Source: Petropleomorpha daqingensis (GTDB lineage Bacteria > Actinomycetota > Actinomycetes > Mycobacteriales > Geodermatophilaceae). Taken from it: a DNA stretch of 64,000 nt. The notes under the pieces are model-generated. The model had not been told where the DNA came from, ran no database searches, and was given only the letters and a program-made list of their open reading frames with translations. Location of the stretch: contig NZ_JACBZT010000001.1 in NCBI RefSeq assembly GCF_013408985.1, forward strand, positions 2,728,001 through 2,792,000, in the 5' to 3' direction. Positions 17,247-26,300 of this stretch are shown here, in pieces (the first letter of the stretch is position 1; each line of letters starts with the position of its first letter). The position numbers and the translations under genes are program-made.

Positions 17247-18026
17247 ATGGATCTCGGACTGGACGGCCGGGTCGCGGTGGTCACCGGGGCGAGCCGGGGG
17301 ATCGGGCTGGCCACGACGCGTTGCCTGGTGGAGGCCGGCGTCCGGGTGGTCGCCGGTGCCCACCGCTCCTCCGACGAGCTCGACGCGCTGGCCGAGACCG
17401 GATCGGTCGAGGTCGTGCTGGGAGACCTCGCCCAGCCAGAGGCGCCGGCCCGGCTGGTCGCGGCCGCGGGCCCTCGTCTGGACATCCTGGTGAACAACGT
17501 GGGCGGCGTGTCCACGCGGGCCGGAGGGTTCCTCGAGATCACCGATGCGCAATGGGAGGCGACGCTGCAGCTGGACCTCATGGCCGCGGTGCGGGCGATC
17601 CGGGCGGCACTGCCGCCGATGCTGGCAGCGGGCCGTGGCGTGATCGCGACCGTCGGCTCGGTCAACGCCTTCCTGCCCGACCCGCTCGTGCTGGACTACG
17701 GGGCGGCCAAGGCGGCCCTCGTCAACGCACTCAAGGCACTGTCCAAGGAAGTAGGCCCACGGGGTGTCCGGGTCGTGACGGTCAACCCGGGACCGGTGGC
17801 GACCGACCTGTGGCTCGGGGGCTCCGGGGTCGCCGCCCAGCTCTCGGCGACCTCGGGCCGGTCACCCCAGCAGGTCGCCGAGTCCGCCGTCGCCGGCAGC
17901 GCCACGGGCCGGTTCACCACCCCCGAGGAGGTCGCCCAGCTGCTGGTTCTCCTCGCGAGCGACCGTGCCGGCAACGTCACCGGCGCCGGGTTGACCGTCG
18001 ACGGCGGTCTCAGCCCGGGACTGTGA
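17247..18026 (+). CDS. short-chain dehydrogenase/reductase
   Basis: The 259-residue classical SDR has a cofactor motif TGASRGIG (residues about 12-19), NNVGG in place of NNAG, catalytic Ser in VGSVNAF, YxxxK as YGAAK and NPGPVATDL. It ends in the typical C-terminal LTVDGGLSPGL. The Asp/Arg choice after beta2 (AGAHRSS) suggests NADP(H). The gene's last 165 bases overlap, on the other strand, the 3' end of the large LuxR gene. The GAGGGGCAGCG upstream of the ATG gives a ribosome site. Confidence 0.93.
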   Translation: MDLGLDGRVAVVTGASRGIGLATTRCLVEAGVRVVAGAHRSSDELDALAETGSVEVVLGDLAQPEAPARLVAAAGPRLDILVNNVGGVSTRAGGFLEITDAQWEATLQLDLMAAVRAIRAALPPMLAAGRGVIATVGSVNAFLPDPLVLDYGAAKAALVNALKALSKEVGPRGVRVVTVNPGPVATDLWLGGSGVAAQLSATSGRSPQQVAESAVAGSATGRFTTPEEVAQLLVLLASDRAGNVTGAGLTVDGGLSPGL

Positions 18027-20765
18027 CCCCCGATCGCGGCGGTGCTGCTCCCGTTCGAGCCGGTCGAGCACTCGCGCCACCTGCGCCCGGGAGCTCACCC
18101 CGAGCTTCGGGAAGATCCGGTACAGGTGGCTGCCCACCGTCCGGTGGGAGAGGTAGAGCCGCTGGCCGATCTCCTTGTTGCCCAGGCCCTCGGCCACGAG
18201 GCGGGCGATCTGGAGCTCCTGGGGGGAGAGCCGAGCCGCCGCACCGGGAGGTGCCGCCGTGGAACCGGCGCCGGCAGCGCGCAGCTCCCGGCGCGCACGC
18301 TCCACCCAGGGCTGGGCGCCTGTCCGGACGAAGGCGTCGCGGGCCGCGCGCAGTGGCATGCGGGACTCGACGACGCGGTGGCAGTGCCGGAGCCACCTCC
18401 CGTAAGCCAGCAGAAGGCGGCCGTGGTCGAAGGGCCGGTCGCTCCAGTCGAGGGCCAGCGCGGACCGGTACGCCTCATCCGCTCCCGCCGGCGTGGCGAG
18501 CAGGGCGCGTGCGGACCGCAGGGCCAGGTCCACTCCCGGCGTTCTCTCCGCGGGGGCTGAGTTCTCCCAGCTGTCGAGCGCCTCCTTCGCGGATGCGCCA
18601 TGCCCCGATTGGGCCGCCACCTCGGCGAAGCTGCCCAGCGCCCAGCACGCTTGCATGCGCTGGTGGGCGCGGCCGCCACGTGAGCAGAGCTGCTCCAGTT
18701 GCTCGAACGCCTCGTCCGGCCGTCCGGCGGTCGCCGCGGTCAGTCCCCGCGCTACCTGGGTCACGGCCAGGCCGATGGTGTTGCGGCCGGTCACGGCCAA
18801 CTGCTCGGCCCGCGTGGCCAGCTCGGTGGCCCGGGCGGTGTCGCCGCGGATCCCGGCCACGGCGGCCAGCGCCGCGAGGGCGGCGGCCTGGGGGATCGGC
18901 CGCCGGATGTCCGCTGCGACCTCGGCGCACTCCCGCGCCACCGTCTCCACGACGTCGAACCGACCCCGGCGGAGAGCCGCCCAGGCCTGCAGGCTGAGAG
19001 CTTCGGCGAGCCCGGTCAGCCGGCCGAGCTCGCGCAGCCGGTCGGCGGCCCGGGCGCAGATGGTGTCGGCTTCGCGGGAGGCGCCCACGCAGGCGGCGGC
19101 GTACCCGAGGAGCAGGAGATCGCCGGGATCATCGATCCGGATGGACTGCTCGGCCACGATGCCGGCGATCTCGACGCCGTGCTGGAGGGGCGACGTGTAC
19201 GCCCGGATCACCAGGCGGCGGGGGTCACCGTTCCCGACGGGAAGCCGGTCGAGTGCATCCAGGACCCGCTGCTCCACCTCGGATCCGAAGTCCAGATGCC
19301 AGCACCGGGTCGCAGCCCGCATCAGGAACCGGAGCGCGAGGTCGACGTCGGGGATGCCCCCGGCCGCATCGGCGCGGTCGACCAGCGCCTGCACCTGCTC
19401 GGCGCCGCCGGCGAGGGACTCGTCGGTGAGGTCCTCCACGACTGCGTACCGGAGCCGGTCGGACGTCGAGCGGAGATCCGGGCGGGCCTCGTCCAGCAGC
19501 CTCCTGGTCAGGTCGCTGCGGCCGGTCTCGCACGCGATCTCCGCGGCGCGGAGCAGGCGCCGCGACCGCTGCGTCGCCGACCCGCTCAGCCGCGCCGACC
19601 GCTCCAGGGCGTCGACGGCACCCAGCGCGGCCCCTCGGCGGAAGGCCCGGTCGGCGGTCGCCTCCAGTTCCGCGGCCACGGCATCATCGGCTCCGACCGT
19701 GGCGAGCCCGAGGTGCCACGCACGCCGGTCGGGATCGTCCCCGACCACACCGGCCAGGGCGGCGTGGGCGCGCTGCCGCTGCCCCGGCGAGGTGCTCTGG
19801 ACGAGCGCGGAGCGGACGAGAGGATGCCGGAAGCGCAGGTGCTGGGAGTCGAGCTGGACGAGACCGACGCGGAGGGCGGCGTCCAGGTCGTCGAGCCCGT
19901 ACGGCGAGCCGGACAGACGTTCGGCCGCGGCGAGCGTCTCGAACAGGCGCGGGGAGTCGTTGACGGCGCTGAGCACCAGGAGCTGCCGGGTGCGCTCGGG
20001 CAGATCACCCGCTCGATCGGCGAACGCTCGCTCCAGGCGGGCGGTGAGCGGCAGGTGATCCGGACTCGTCCCCGGCGCGAGGTCGCGGAGCGCCTGGGGC
20101 AGTTCCAGGAGCGCCAGCGGATTGCCTTGCGCGGCCTCGAGGACGCGCCTGCGCCGGGCGGGATCCAGGTCAGGAGCGGCCGCGTCCAGCAACTCGGCAG
20201 CGCTGTCGGAGCCGAGCGGACCGACGGCCACTTCGGGCAACCCGGCCTCGGCGAACGGGCTCTCGGGAGCCGGCCGGGTACACACCACGCAGAGGATCGG
20301 TTCCGGTGCGATGCGGCGTCCGATGAAGGACAGCACCTCGGCGGAGGCCCGGTCCAGCCAGTGGCCGTCGTCGACGAGCACCGCCAGCGGGCGGTCGGCA
20401 GCCAGGTCGCAGAGGAGATCGAGCGCGGCGAGCGCGATGCGGAAGAACTCGGCGTCGCCCTCGCGCAGACCGAAGGCGGTCTCGAGCACTTCCCGCTGGG
20501 GCGGGCGCAGCCGCTCGCTGTGCCGAAGGACGGGACGGATCAGCTTCTCCAGCCCTGCCAGCGGTAGCCGCTGCTCGGTGAGCACGCCCTCCGACCGCAG
20601 GACGCGCCAGCCGGCGGCCGTCACCCGGCGATCGAGCTCCGCGAGCAGCGCGCTCTTGCCCACCCCCGGGTCGCCCCGCAGCACGACCGCACGGCCTCCG
20701 CTGCCGATGTCGCTGACCAAGCCGTCCAGGGTGGCGAGATCGGACTCCCGGCCCACCAGGTCCAT
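17862..20765 (-). CDS. large ATP-binding LuxR-family regulator (LAL type)
   Basis: The 967-residue frame starts at ATG 20765. An AAA/STAND-type ATPase opens it: MDLVGRESDLATL, Walker A GDPGVGKSALLAE, Walker B LAVLVDDGHWLD. A long TPR-like helical region follows, and then a LuxR/GerE helix-turn-helix at about 840-900 (LSPQELQIARLVAEGL, NKEIGQRLYLSHRTVGSHLY). The frame then stays open for about 70 further low-complexity residues that are antisense to the SDR gene. These proteins sense a small ligand and activate nearby genes. The adjacent SDR and hydrolase are candidate targets. The exact C-terminus is uncertain. Confidence 0.88.
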   Translation of the reverse strand: MDLVGRESDLATLDGLVSDIGSGGRAVVLRGDPGVGKSALLAELDRRVTAAGWRVLRSEGVLTEQRLPLAGLEKLIRPVLRHSERLRPPQREVLETAFGLREGDAEFFRIALAALDLLCDLAADRPLAVLVDDGHWLDRASAEVLSFIGRRIAPEPILCVVCTRPAPESPFAEAGLPEVAVGPLGSDSAAELLDAAAPDLDPARRRRVLEAAQGNPLALLELPQALRDLAPGTSPDHLPLTARLERAFADRAGDLPERTRQLLVLSAVNDSPRLFETLAAAERLSGSPYGLDDLDAALRVGLVQLDSQHLRFRHPLVRSALVQSTSPGQRQRAHAALAGVVGDDPDRRAWHLGLATVGADDAVAAELEATADRAFRRGAALGAVDALERSARLSGSATQRSRRLLRAAEIACETGRSDLTRRLLDEARPDLRSTSDRLRYAVVEDLTDESLAGGAEQVQALVDRADAAGGIPDVDLALRFLMRAATRCWHLDFGSEVEQRVLDALDRLPVGNGDPRRLVIRAYTSPLQHGVEIAGIVAEQSIRIDDPGDLLLLGYAAACVGASREADTICARAADRLRELGRLTGLAEALSLQAWAALRRGRFDVVETVARECAEVAADIRRPIPQAAALAALAAVAGIRGDTARATELATRAEQLAVTGRNTIGLAVTQVARGLTAATAGRPDEAFEQLEQLCSRGGRAHQRMQACWALGSFAEVAAQSGHGASAKEALDSWENSAPAERTPGVDLALRSARALLATPAGADEAYRSALALDWSDRPFDHGRLLLAYGRWLRHCHRVVESRMPLRAARDAFVRTGAQPWVERARRELRAAGAGSTAAPPGAAARLSPQELQIARLVAEGLGNKEIGQRLYLSHRTVGSHLYRIFPKLGVSSRAQVARVLDRLEREQHRRDRGSQSRAETAVDGQPGAGDVAGTVAREENQQLGDLLGGGEPARGAAGDGGLGDLLG

Positions 20766-20863
20766 CCCGAACTGCTCCCCTCGGCAGAGCTGTGCCGCCG
20801 CGGGTCACTATGGGAGACGGGAGCGACGACGGACAGCCCTGCCGGGACGCGGCGGCAGATTGT

Positions 20864-21733
20864 TCACCGCTGCAGGTCGGCCGGCTCGTCCAGGCGGCCC
20901 AGCTTGTGCGGGTTGCGCATCGCGTACATGCGGGTGATCCGGCCGTCCTCGACGACGAACGTGATCGCCGTGTCGAAATCGCCGCCCGGGTCGATCCGCG
21001 CGCCGACGGTGCCGTTGACCAGCGGGGTGGTGATCTCGACCCGGGGTGCCAGCGCCGCGAAGCGGGAGAACGCGTTCGCTACCCGCCATTGGCCCGAGAC
21101 CGGGCGCAGCGCTGCTGGCGCGAGGCCGCCGCTGTCGGCGACCACGACGACGTCGGGTGCGAGCACGTCCATGAGGCCCTGCACGTCGCCCCCGGTCAGC
21201 GCGGCGAGGAACCGGTCGACGACCTGCTGCTGCTCGGTCCGGCTCACGGTCATCCGCGGGCGGCGGGCGGCCACGTGCTCGCGCGCCCGGTGCGCGATCT
21301 GCCGGACCGCGGCCGCCGACTTGCCGACCGCCTCGGCGATCTCCTCGTAGGGCACGTCGAACACCTCGTGCAGCACGAGGACGGCGCGCTCGGTCGGGCC
21401 GAGCGTCTCGAGCACGGTCAGCATCGCCATCGAGACGCTCTCGGCGAGCTCGGCGTCCTCGGCGACGTCCGGGCTGGTCAGCAGCGGCTCGGGCAGCCAC
21501 TCGCCGACGTAGTCCTCCCGGCGGCGGGACAGCGTGCGCAGCCGGTTGAGCGCCTGCCGGGTGACGATCCGGACGAGGTAGGCGCGCGGGTCCCGGACGA
21601 CGGCCCGGTCCACCTCGGCCCACCGCAGCCACGTCTCCTGCACCACGTCGTCCGCGTCGGCGGCCGAGCCGAGCATCTCGTAGGCGACGGTGAACAGCAG
21701 GCCGCGGTGGGCGACGAAGGGGTCGTCGGTCAT
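20864..21733 (-). CDS. sigJ: ECF41-family RNA polymerase sigma factor with SnoaL-like C-terminus (SigJ type)
   Basis: The 289-residue protein has sigma-2 (FTVAYEMLGSAADADDVVQETWLRW) and sigma-4 (LGPTERAVLVLHEVFDVPYEEIAEAVGKS, at 21300-21400). An NTF2-like C-terminal domain follows. It retains the two ECF41 hallmarks: a DGGG-like motif (ADSGGLAP) in the linker region and an NPxKL motif (RNPHKLGRL) near the end. In this group no anti-sigma factor is needed because the C-terminal domain modulates activity. Its ATG overlaps the stop of the AhpD-like gene (ATGA), the standard ECF41 gene pair, and an ECF41-type promoter lies upstream of the pair. Confidence 0.92.
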   Translation of the reverse strand: MTDDPFVAHRGLLFTVAYEMLGSAADADDVVQETWLRWAEVDRAVVRDPRAYLVRIVTRQALNRLRTLSRRREDYVGEWLPEPLLTSPDVAEDAELAESVSMAMLTVLETLGPTERAVLVLHEVFDVPYEEIAEAVGKSAAAVRQIAHRAREHVAARRPRMTVSRTEQQQVVDRFLAALTGGDVQGLMDVLAPDVVVVADSGGLAPAALRPVSGQWRVANAFSRFAALAPRVEITTPLVNGTVGARIDPGGDFDTAITFVVEDGRITRMYAMRNPHKLGRLDEPADLQR

Positions 21734-22311
21734 GCCGAGTCGCCGTCCCGGGACGCGGCCGCGAGCGGCGGCAGGCCGCAGGACGCCGAGAACTCCTGCG
21801 ACCGGATGCCGAGGGCGACGTTGCCCCGGGCGGTCATGTTCATCGCGCCGATCCTGGCCGTCAGCTCCAGCAGGGCGGGCGCGCCGAGGTCCTCGAGCAG
21901 GGCCGCCGACAGCTCGTCGGTCACGGTCGGGGGCGTCTGGCTCATCGCTTCGGCGTACTCCAGCACCCGCCGCTCCAGCGGGCTGAACACCGTGGACTCC
22001 CGCCACCGCGGCACCTCGCGCGCCTTGGTCTCGTCGAGCCAGCGGTTGTGGGTCAGGAAGTAGTGGAAGTCCAGGCAGAAGCTGCAGCCGATCGAGGCGG
22101 CCGCGGCCATGCCGGCGAAGGACGCCAGGTCGGGGTCCAGCCGGTTCCAGGAGTCGACCTTGCGGCCGAACCCCATCAGGTCCTTGAGGACGGCGGGGTA
22201 GTGCCAGAAGACGCCGGCCGACTCGGGTACCTGGCCGATCATCTTGCGGCTGACCGTCTTCAGCAGCGCTCCGTAGATGCCGGTGATCTCGGTGGCGGGG
22301 ATGCGCGTCAT
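21730..22311 (-). CDS. carboxymuconolactone decarboxylase / AhpD-like protein (ECF41 partner)
   Basis: The 193-residue protein has the AhpD-like redox motif CSFCLDFHYF (CxxC...H) preceded by MAAAASIG, in an all-helical fold. A second helical segment (SPLERRVLEYAEAMSQTPPTVTDEL) is typical of CMD proteins. The ATG at 22311 is preceded by GGAGGAG. ECF41 sigma factors are almost always linked to a carboxymuconolactone decarboxylase, oxidoreductase or epimerase gene whose promoter is their target. The likely activity is peroxidase or thiol-disulfide exchange; the substrate is unproven. Confidence 0.9.
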   Translation of the reverse strand: MTRIPATEITGIYGALLKTVSRKMIGQVPESAGVFWHYPAVLKDLMGFGRKVDSWNRLDPDLASFAGMAAAASIGCSFCLDFHYFLTHNRWLDETKAREVPRWRESTVFSPLERRVLEYAEAMSQTPPTVTDELSAALLEDLGAPALLELTARIGAMNMTARGNVALGIRSQEFSASCGLPPLAAASRDGDSA

Positions 22312-22341
22312 GTCTCCTCCATGGATGGGCGTCGACATGGA

Positions 22342-22369
22342 GACACCGGCCGGGTCCCGCCGTGTGACA
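22342..22369 (-). promoter_or_regulatory. ECF41-type promoter upstream of the AhpD-like/sigJ pair
   Basis: On the minus strand TGTCACA (22369-22363) is followed after 17 bases by TGTC (22345-22342), close to the known ECF41 target TGTCACA-n16-CGTC. It lies 31 bases upstream of the ATG of the AhpD-like gene. The position and the exact -35 heptamer match support autoregulation by the sigma factor encoded second in the pair. The -10 differs at one base and the spacer is one longer. Confidence 0.7.
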
Positions 22370-22376
22370 TCCCCTC

Positions 22377-22901
22377 TCAGGCGCTGCGTTCCTCCGCGGG
22401 CTTGGGCCGCTCCTCGGACTCGTGCCCGGGCTGGAGGTGCTCGACCTGCGAGAGGCGCAGCGGCCGGAACGGGGTCCGGGCGGACGCCGCGGTCGGATGG
22501 AGCACCAGGCAGACGTGGTCGCTGCCCTCGTCCAGCAGCGCCACGCGCTCGGCCACGAACCGGTTGGGGCAGTCGCTGAGGAGGGGCACGCCGCCGTCCG
22601 CCTCCTCCCAGGCGCACTCGCCGAACTTGTCGCCGTCGTCGCCGGAGGTGGTGCCGAACAGCTGCGCGAGGTGCTCGTCGTCCTGGCCGAGGAAGTGCAC
22701 GGCGAACGAGCGGGCGTGCACGCCGACGCGGAACGTGTGGTTGGCCTTGGACAGCCACACGACGTATCGCGGCGGGCTGATGCTGCACTGGGCGTGGAAC
22801 CCGATCAGGCAGCCGGCCCGCTCACCGCCGGACACCGTGGTGACGATCGCCATCGCCGGGTCGAGTGCGGCGATCAGGTCGTCGAACGCGTCCTCGCTCA
22901 T
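22377..22901 (-). CDS. flavin reductase / FMN-binding split-barrel protein
   Basis: The 174-residue protein reads as a flavin_reduct domain: AMAIVTTVSGGERAGCLIGFHAQCSISPPRYVVWLSKANHT (22750-22870), then FAVHFLGQDDEHLAQLFG and RFVAERVALLDEGSDHVCLVLHPTAA. These proteins bind FMN in a split barrel and reduce flavin with NAD(P)H or act as a partner of monooxygenases. A Glu/Pro-rich tail (GHESEERPKPAEERSA) is unusual. Its stop lies just before the ECF41 promoter, so it may be in a different transcription unit from the sigma factor. The ATG at 22901 is close to the end of the lipoprotein gene. Confidence 0.82.
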   Translation of the reverse strand: MSEDAFDDLIAALDPAMAIVTTVSGGERAGCLIGFHAQCSISPPRYVVWLSKANHTFRVGVHARSFAVHFLGQDDEHLAQLFGTTSGDDGDKFGECAWEEADGGVPLLSDCPNRFVAERVALLDEGSDHVCLVLHPTAASARTPFRPLRLSQVEHLQPGHESEERPKPAEERSA

Positions 22902-22922
22902 CGGCGGAGGCTAACGCCCGAT

Positions 22923-23369
22923 CTAGGAACCCGCGGACCTGTCGATCTGTCCGCCGAGATCGGCCGCGACCGCCCGGCAGACGTCGGGCGCGTCACCGGC
23001 GTTGACCAGCCAGGTGCCGGAGTCGCCGCGGCCGACCACGAAGCAGTAGTCGACCTCGATCGAGTCCAGGGTGTCCTCGAGCTGGGACAAGCCGTCGTCC
23101 CGGGCGGCGGCGTCCTTCCACAGGGTCAGAACCAGCTGGTCGCCCCCACCGAGCTCGCAGTTGCCTGCTTCCTCGGCGATACCGGAGGAGGACTCCTCCT
23201 GGAAGTTCCCGCAGTCGGTGCCGCCGGCGACGATGTCCTCGTAGAGGTCTTTCACGCTCGCGTAGTTCTGGCTGCCGTCGGGTCCGGCCGGCGACGCCAC
23301 GCCCTGCACGGTGGAGGAACAACCCGCCAGGACGAGCCCGGCGGCCACGAGTGCGGCGACCTTCCGCAT
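22923..23369 (-). CDS. small secreted lipoprotein of unknown function
   Basis: The 148-residue protein has a short basic start (MRKV), a hydrophobic core and a lipobox LVLAGC with the lipidated Cys at about 17. The mature part is acidic with four further cysteines (TDCGNF, GNCELG, DYCFVV, PDVCRAV) that could form two disulfides. The pattern DYCFVVGRGDSGTWLVNAG is seen in actinobacterial lipoproteins of unknown role. The gene follows the large heme/flavin fusion after only 10 bases (23370-23379) in the same direction, so it is likely co-transcribed with it. Confidence 0.82.
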   Translation of the reverse strand: MRKVAALVAAGLVLAGCSSTVQGVASPAGPDGSQNYASVKDLYEDIVAGGTDCGNFQEESSSGIAEEAGNCELGGGDQLVLTLWKDAAARDDGLSQLEDTLDSIEVDYCFVVGRGDSGTWLVNAGDAPDVCRAVAADLGGQIDRSAGS

Positions 23370-23379
23370 GACCCCCCCG

Positions 23380-26300
23380 CTAGACGACGATCGGCTGGAG
23401 CAACCCCTCGACCGCGCGGGCGTGGGGTTCGAGGCCGGCGTAGTACGACTCCAGCAGCACCGGGATCGCGCGCAGCCGTTCCAGCAGGCGGTCGCCGCCG
23501 CGCCGGACGGCGTCCGGTCCGAACTCCTCGAACACCAGCAGCCCGTCCCGCACGATCGCCTTGAGCTCGTGGAGGTAGCGCTTGTTCTCCGCCTCCAGCG
23601 CGTCGACCCAGCGCACGATCGCGCCCATGACCGCGGCACCCGCGGCCGGCCCCACGAGGGCCAGCGCCTGGGGCCCGTGCGCCGTCGCCCGGACCACCGC
23701 CTCCGCCGTCTCGGACGCCTGCACCCGTGCGATCTCGTCCCGGACGTAGGTCACGCGCTCCGACGACGAGCACAGGCCGCTGGTCAGCGCCCAGAGGTCC
23801 TGCACGTCCTCACCGATCGAGAAGTCCAGGTAGCTGTGCACGAACCGGTCGTGCGCCTCCATCAGGAACCCGAGCCGGTACGGCGTCATCTCCCCGGGCG
23901 CATCGCGGCGGGTCAGCGGCGGCTGGTGGATCGTGTAGTCCAGCCGCAGCGCGTTCGTCATCTCCACGATCGCGTACAGGAACCGCGCCCAGCTCTTGTA
24001 CAGCTCGGCCAGCGGCACGTGGTGCAGGCCGGAGGGCCCGATCGCCACGCCCCACTCGGCGCCGAAGTCGAGCCGGCGGATGGTGCCGATCTCGTAGATC
24101 CCGCGCTGCGCGTCGACCTCCGGCTCGATGTGGTGCCGCACCGCCCGGTAGGCGCGCGTCGCGTCCACCCCGCCGTAGGCCTGCACGATCTTCGCCCCGC
24201 CGGGGTGCATCTCCAGGAACTCGCCGACGTCGTACACCCGCCCGTCGACGACCAGCCACCAGCCGTGCTCGTCGTCGTTGTGCAGCACGACCTCCGACGC
24301 GTCGTAGCGCGCCGGCTGCAGGGCGTGCGGCCCCGGGTAGGTGGTGAAGACGTCGAGCTGCAGCCGCCCCTCCGCGGTGAGCAGCCCGAGCAGGTGCGAG
24401 GCCCCGGCGTCGTCGAGCCCGCCCTTCCGGCGGCCGACCTCCTTGATCCCGTCGAACACCGCCCTCGCGAAGCCGGTCCGGCCGCAGATGTAGAACCGGC
24501 CGCCGCGGCCACCCTCGGATCGCGGCCGCAGCAGCTCCCACAGCTCGTCGGCGCAGGCGAGCATCTCCGCCCCGATGTGCCGGGTCTCGCCCGGTTCGAG
24601 CACGAGCCGGCGGCCGTCGCCGTCCGACACGGTGCGCGCGGTCAGCGGGTCCCGCGAGAACGCCACCCGCAGGTTCAGCGAGCCGGCGGCCACGGCCGTT
24701 TCCAGCTCCGACCGGTAGTAGAGGTCGGCCGTCGTCCGCGTGCCGAGGAACAGCCAGCTCTCGCCGTCGACCCCTCGTCGCACGCGTTCCTGCAGGAAGC
24801 CGCGGAAGGGCGCGATGCCCGTTCCGCCGGCGAACATGACGACCGGCTCGGCACCGTCGGCGGGCAGCGCGAAGCGCGGCGGCCGGACGACGGTGAACGC
24901 CACCGGCGTGCCGACCTCCTCGATCCACGAGTCGGGATCGCCCAGGTAGGTCGAGGCCGTGCCCCGCTTCGCCGCACCCACCGACCGGGGCGCGTCGGCG
25001 CTCGAGTAGCGCAGCCCGCCGATGGTGAGGCTCAGCTCGGTCGCGGTCCGCCCGTCGCCCATCGTCGAGGAGATCGAGTACATCCGCGCCTTCTCCGGCG
25101 GGACGAGCCGGCAGATGTGCTCGCGTTCCCCGGGCTGCGCGCGCCACAGCGTCCGGGGATCGAACCCGCGCCGGGTCAGCAGCTCGAGCAGGTCCCACAG
25201 CTCCCACTGGTCCTCGGCCCGCGCCTCGACGACGTCCCGCAGCGCCTCGTCGCCGGACAGCGCCAGCAGCGTCTTGGCGACCTCGCGCTCGACCGGCCGG
25301 ATCCGGCCCATCGCCAGCAGCGAGCGCAGCGGCAGGTGCGTCGGGCTCGCCGTCCCGTTGCGGGAGGTCACCGCCTCCCGCCAGAGCGGGCTGAGCTGCA
25401 CCTCCTCCTCACCGGTGGCGCGCAGCGCCGACAGCGTCGCGTCGACCAGCTCCCGGCTGTTCTCCGGCAGGATCGCGATCCGGTCACCGGGCTGGTAACG
25501 CACTCCGCTGCCGGCCACCCCGAGCGTCACCTGCTTGACCCAGTTGTCGCCCTCGACGTGCACCGGGACGACGGCGGCCACCTGGGCGTGGCGGACCGGC
25601 GACGGCGAGTCGACCCGCCGCTCGTCGATCGAGGCGCCGAGCTCGGCGTCGACCTCCTCCCACGTGCGGTCCTTGAACTTGCCCTCGAAGCCGGTGATCG
25701 TGACCGAGCGGCCGGCCTTGAACGCGATGTCCAGGAAGCCGTGCACCTTCAGCCGGTGGCGCATGAGGAAGCCGCGCTCCCCGGAGTACGCCTCCAGCAG
25801 CTCGGTGAAGATGCCGGCCAGCTCCGGGTCGCCGCGCTGGGCCACGTAGTCCCGCACCGAGGTCCCGCGCAGCGCGGCGAGGAACTGCCGCCAGAACACC
25901 GGGAACGTCCCGCGCAGGTGCTCGACCTCGCCGCCGAACCGGGAGGCGTAGCGCGTCCGGCCGAGCAGGGCGTCCATGACGTGGAAGAGCATCGCGTTGG
26001 TGCCGCTCGGCCCGGGCACGCCCGGGTTGATCGGGACGGCGAACGGCGCGACGGTCTTCGCCCAGACGACGCTGTCGACGAAGGACGGCGCGTACGGGTC
26101 GGGCCGGATCTTGAGGAACGACTCCCGCGCCACCCGCTGCAGCGTGTCGGCGATGCCGATGAACTCGCCGATCAGCGCCGCGGGGTCGTCGCGCTCGGCC
26201 GCCTCCTGCGCCCGTACCGCGGCGGCCACCACCGGTGCCGTCTGGGCGGCGATCTCCACCTGCACCAGGTAGAAGACCCGCTCCTCCTGGTTGTCGACCG

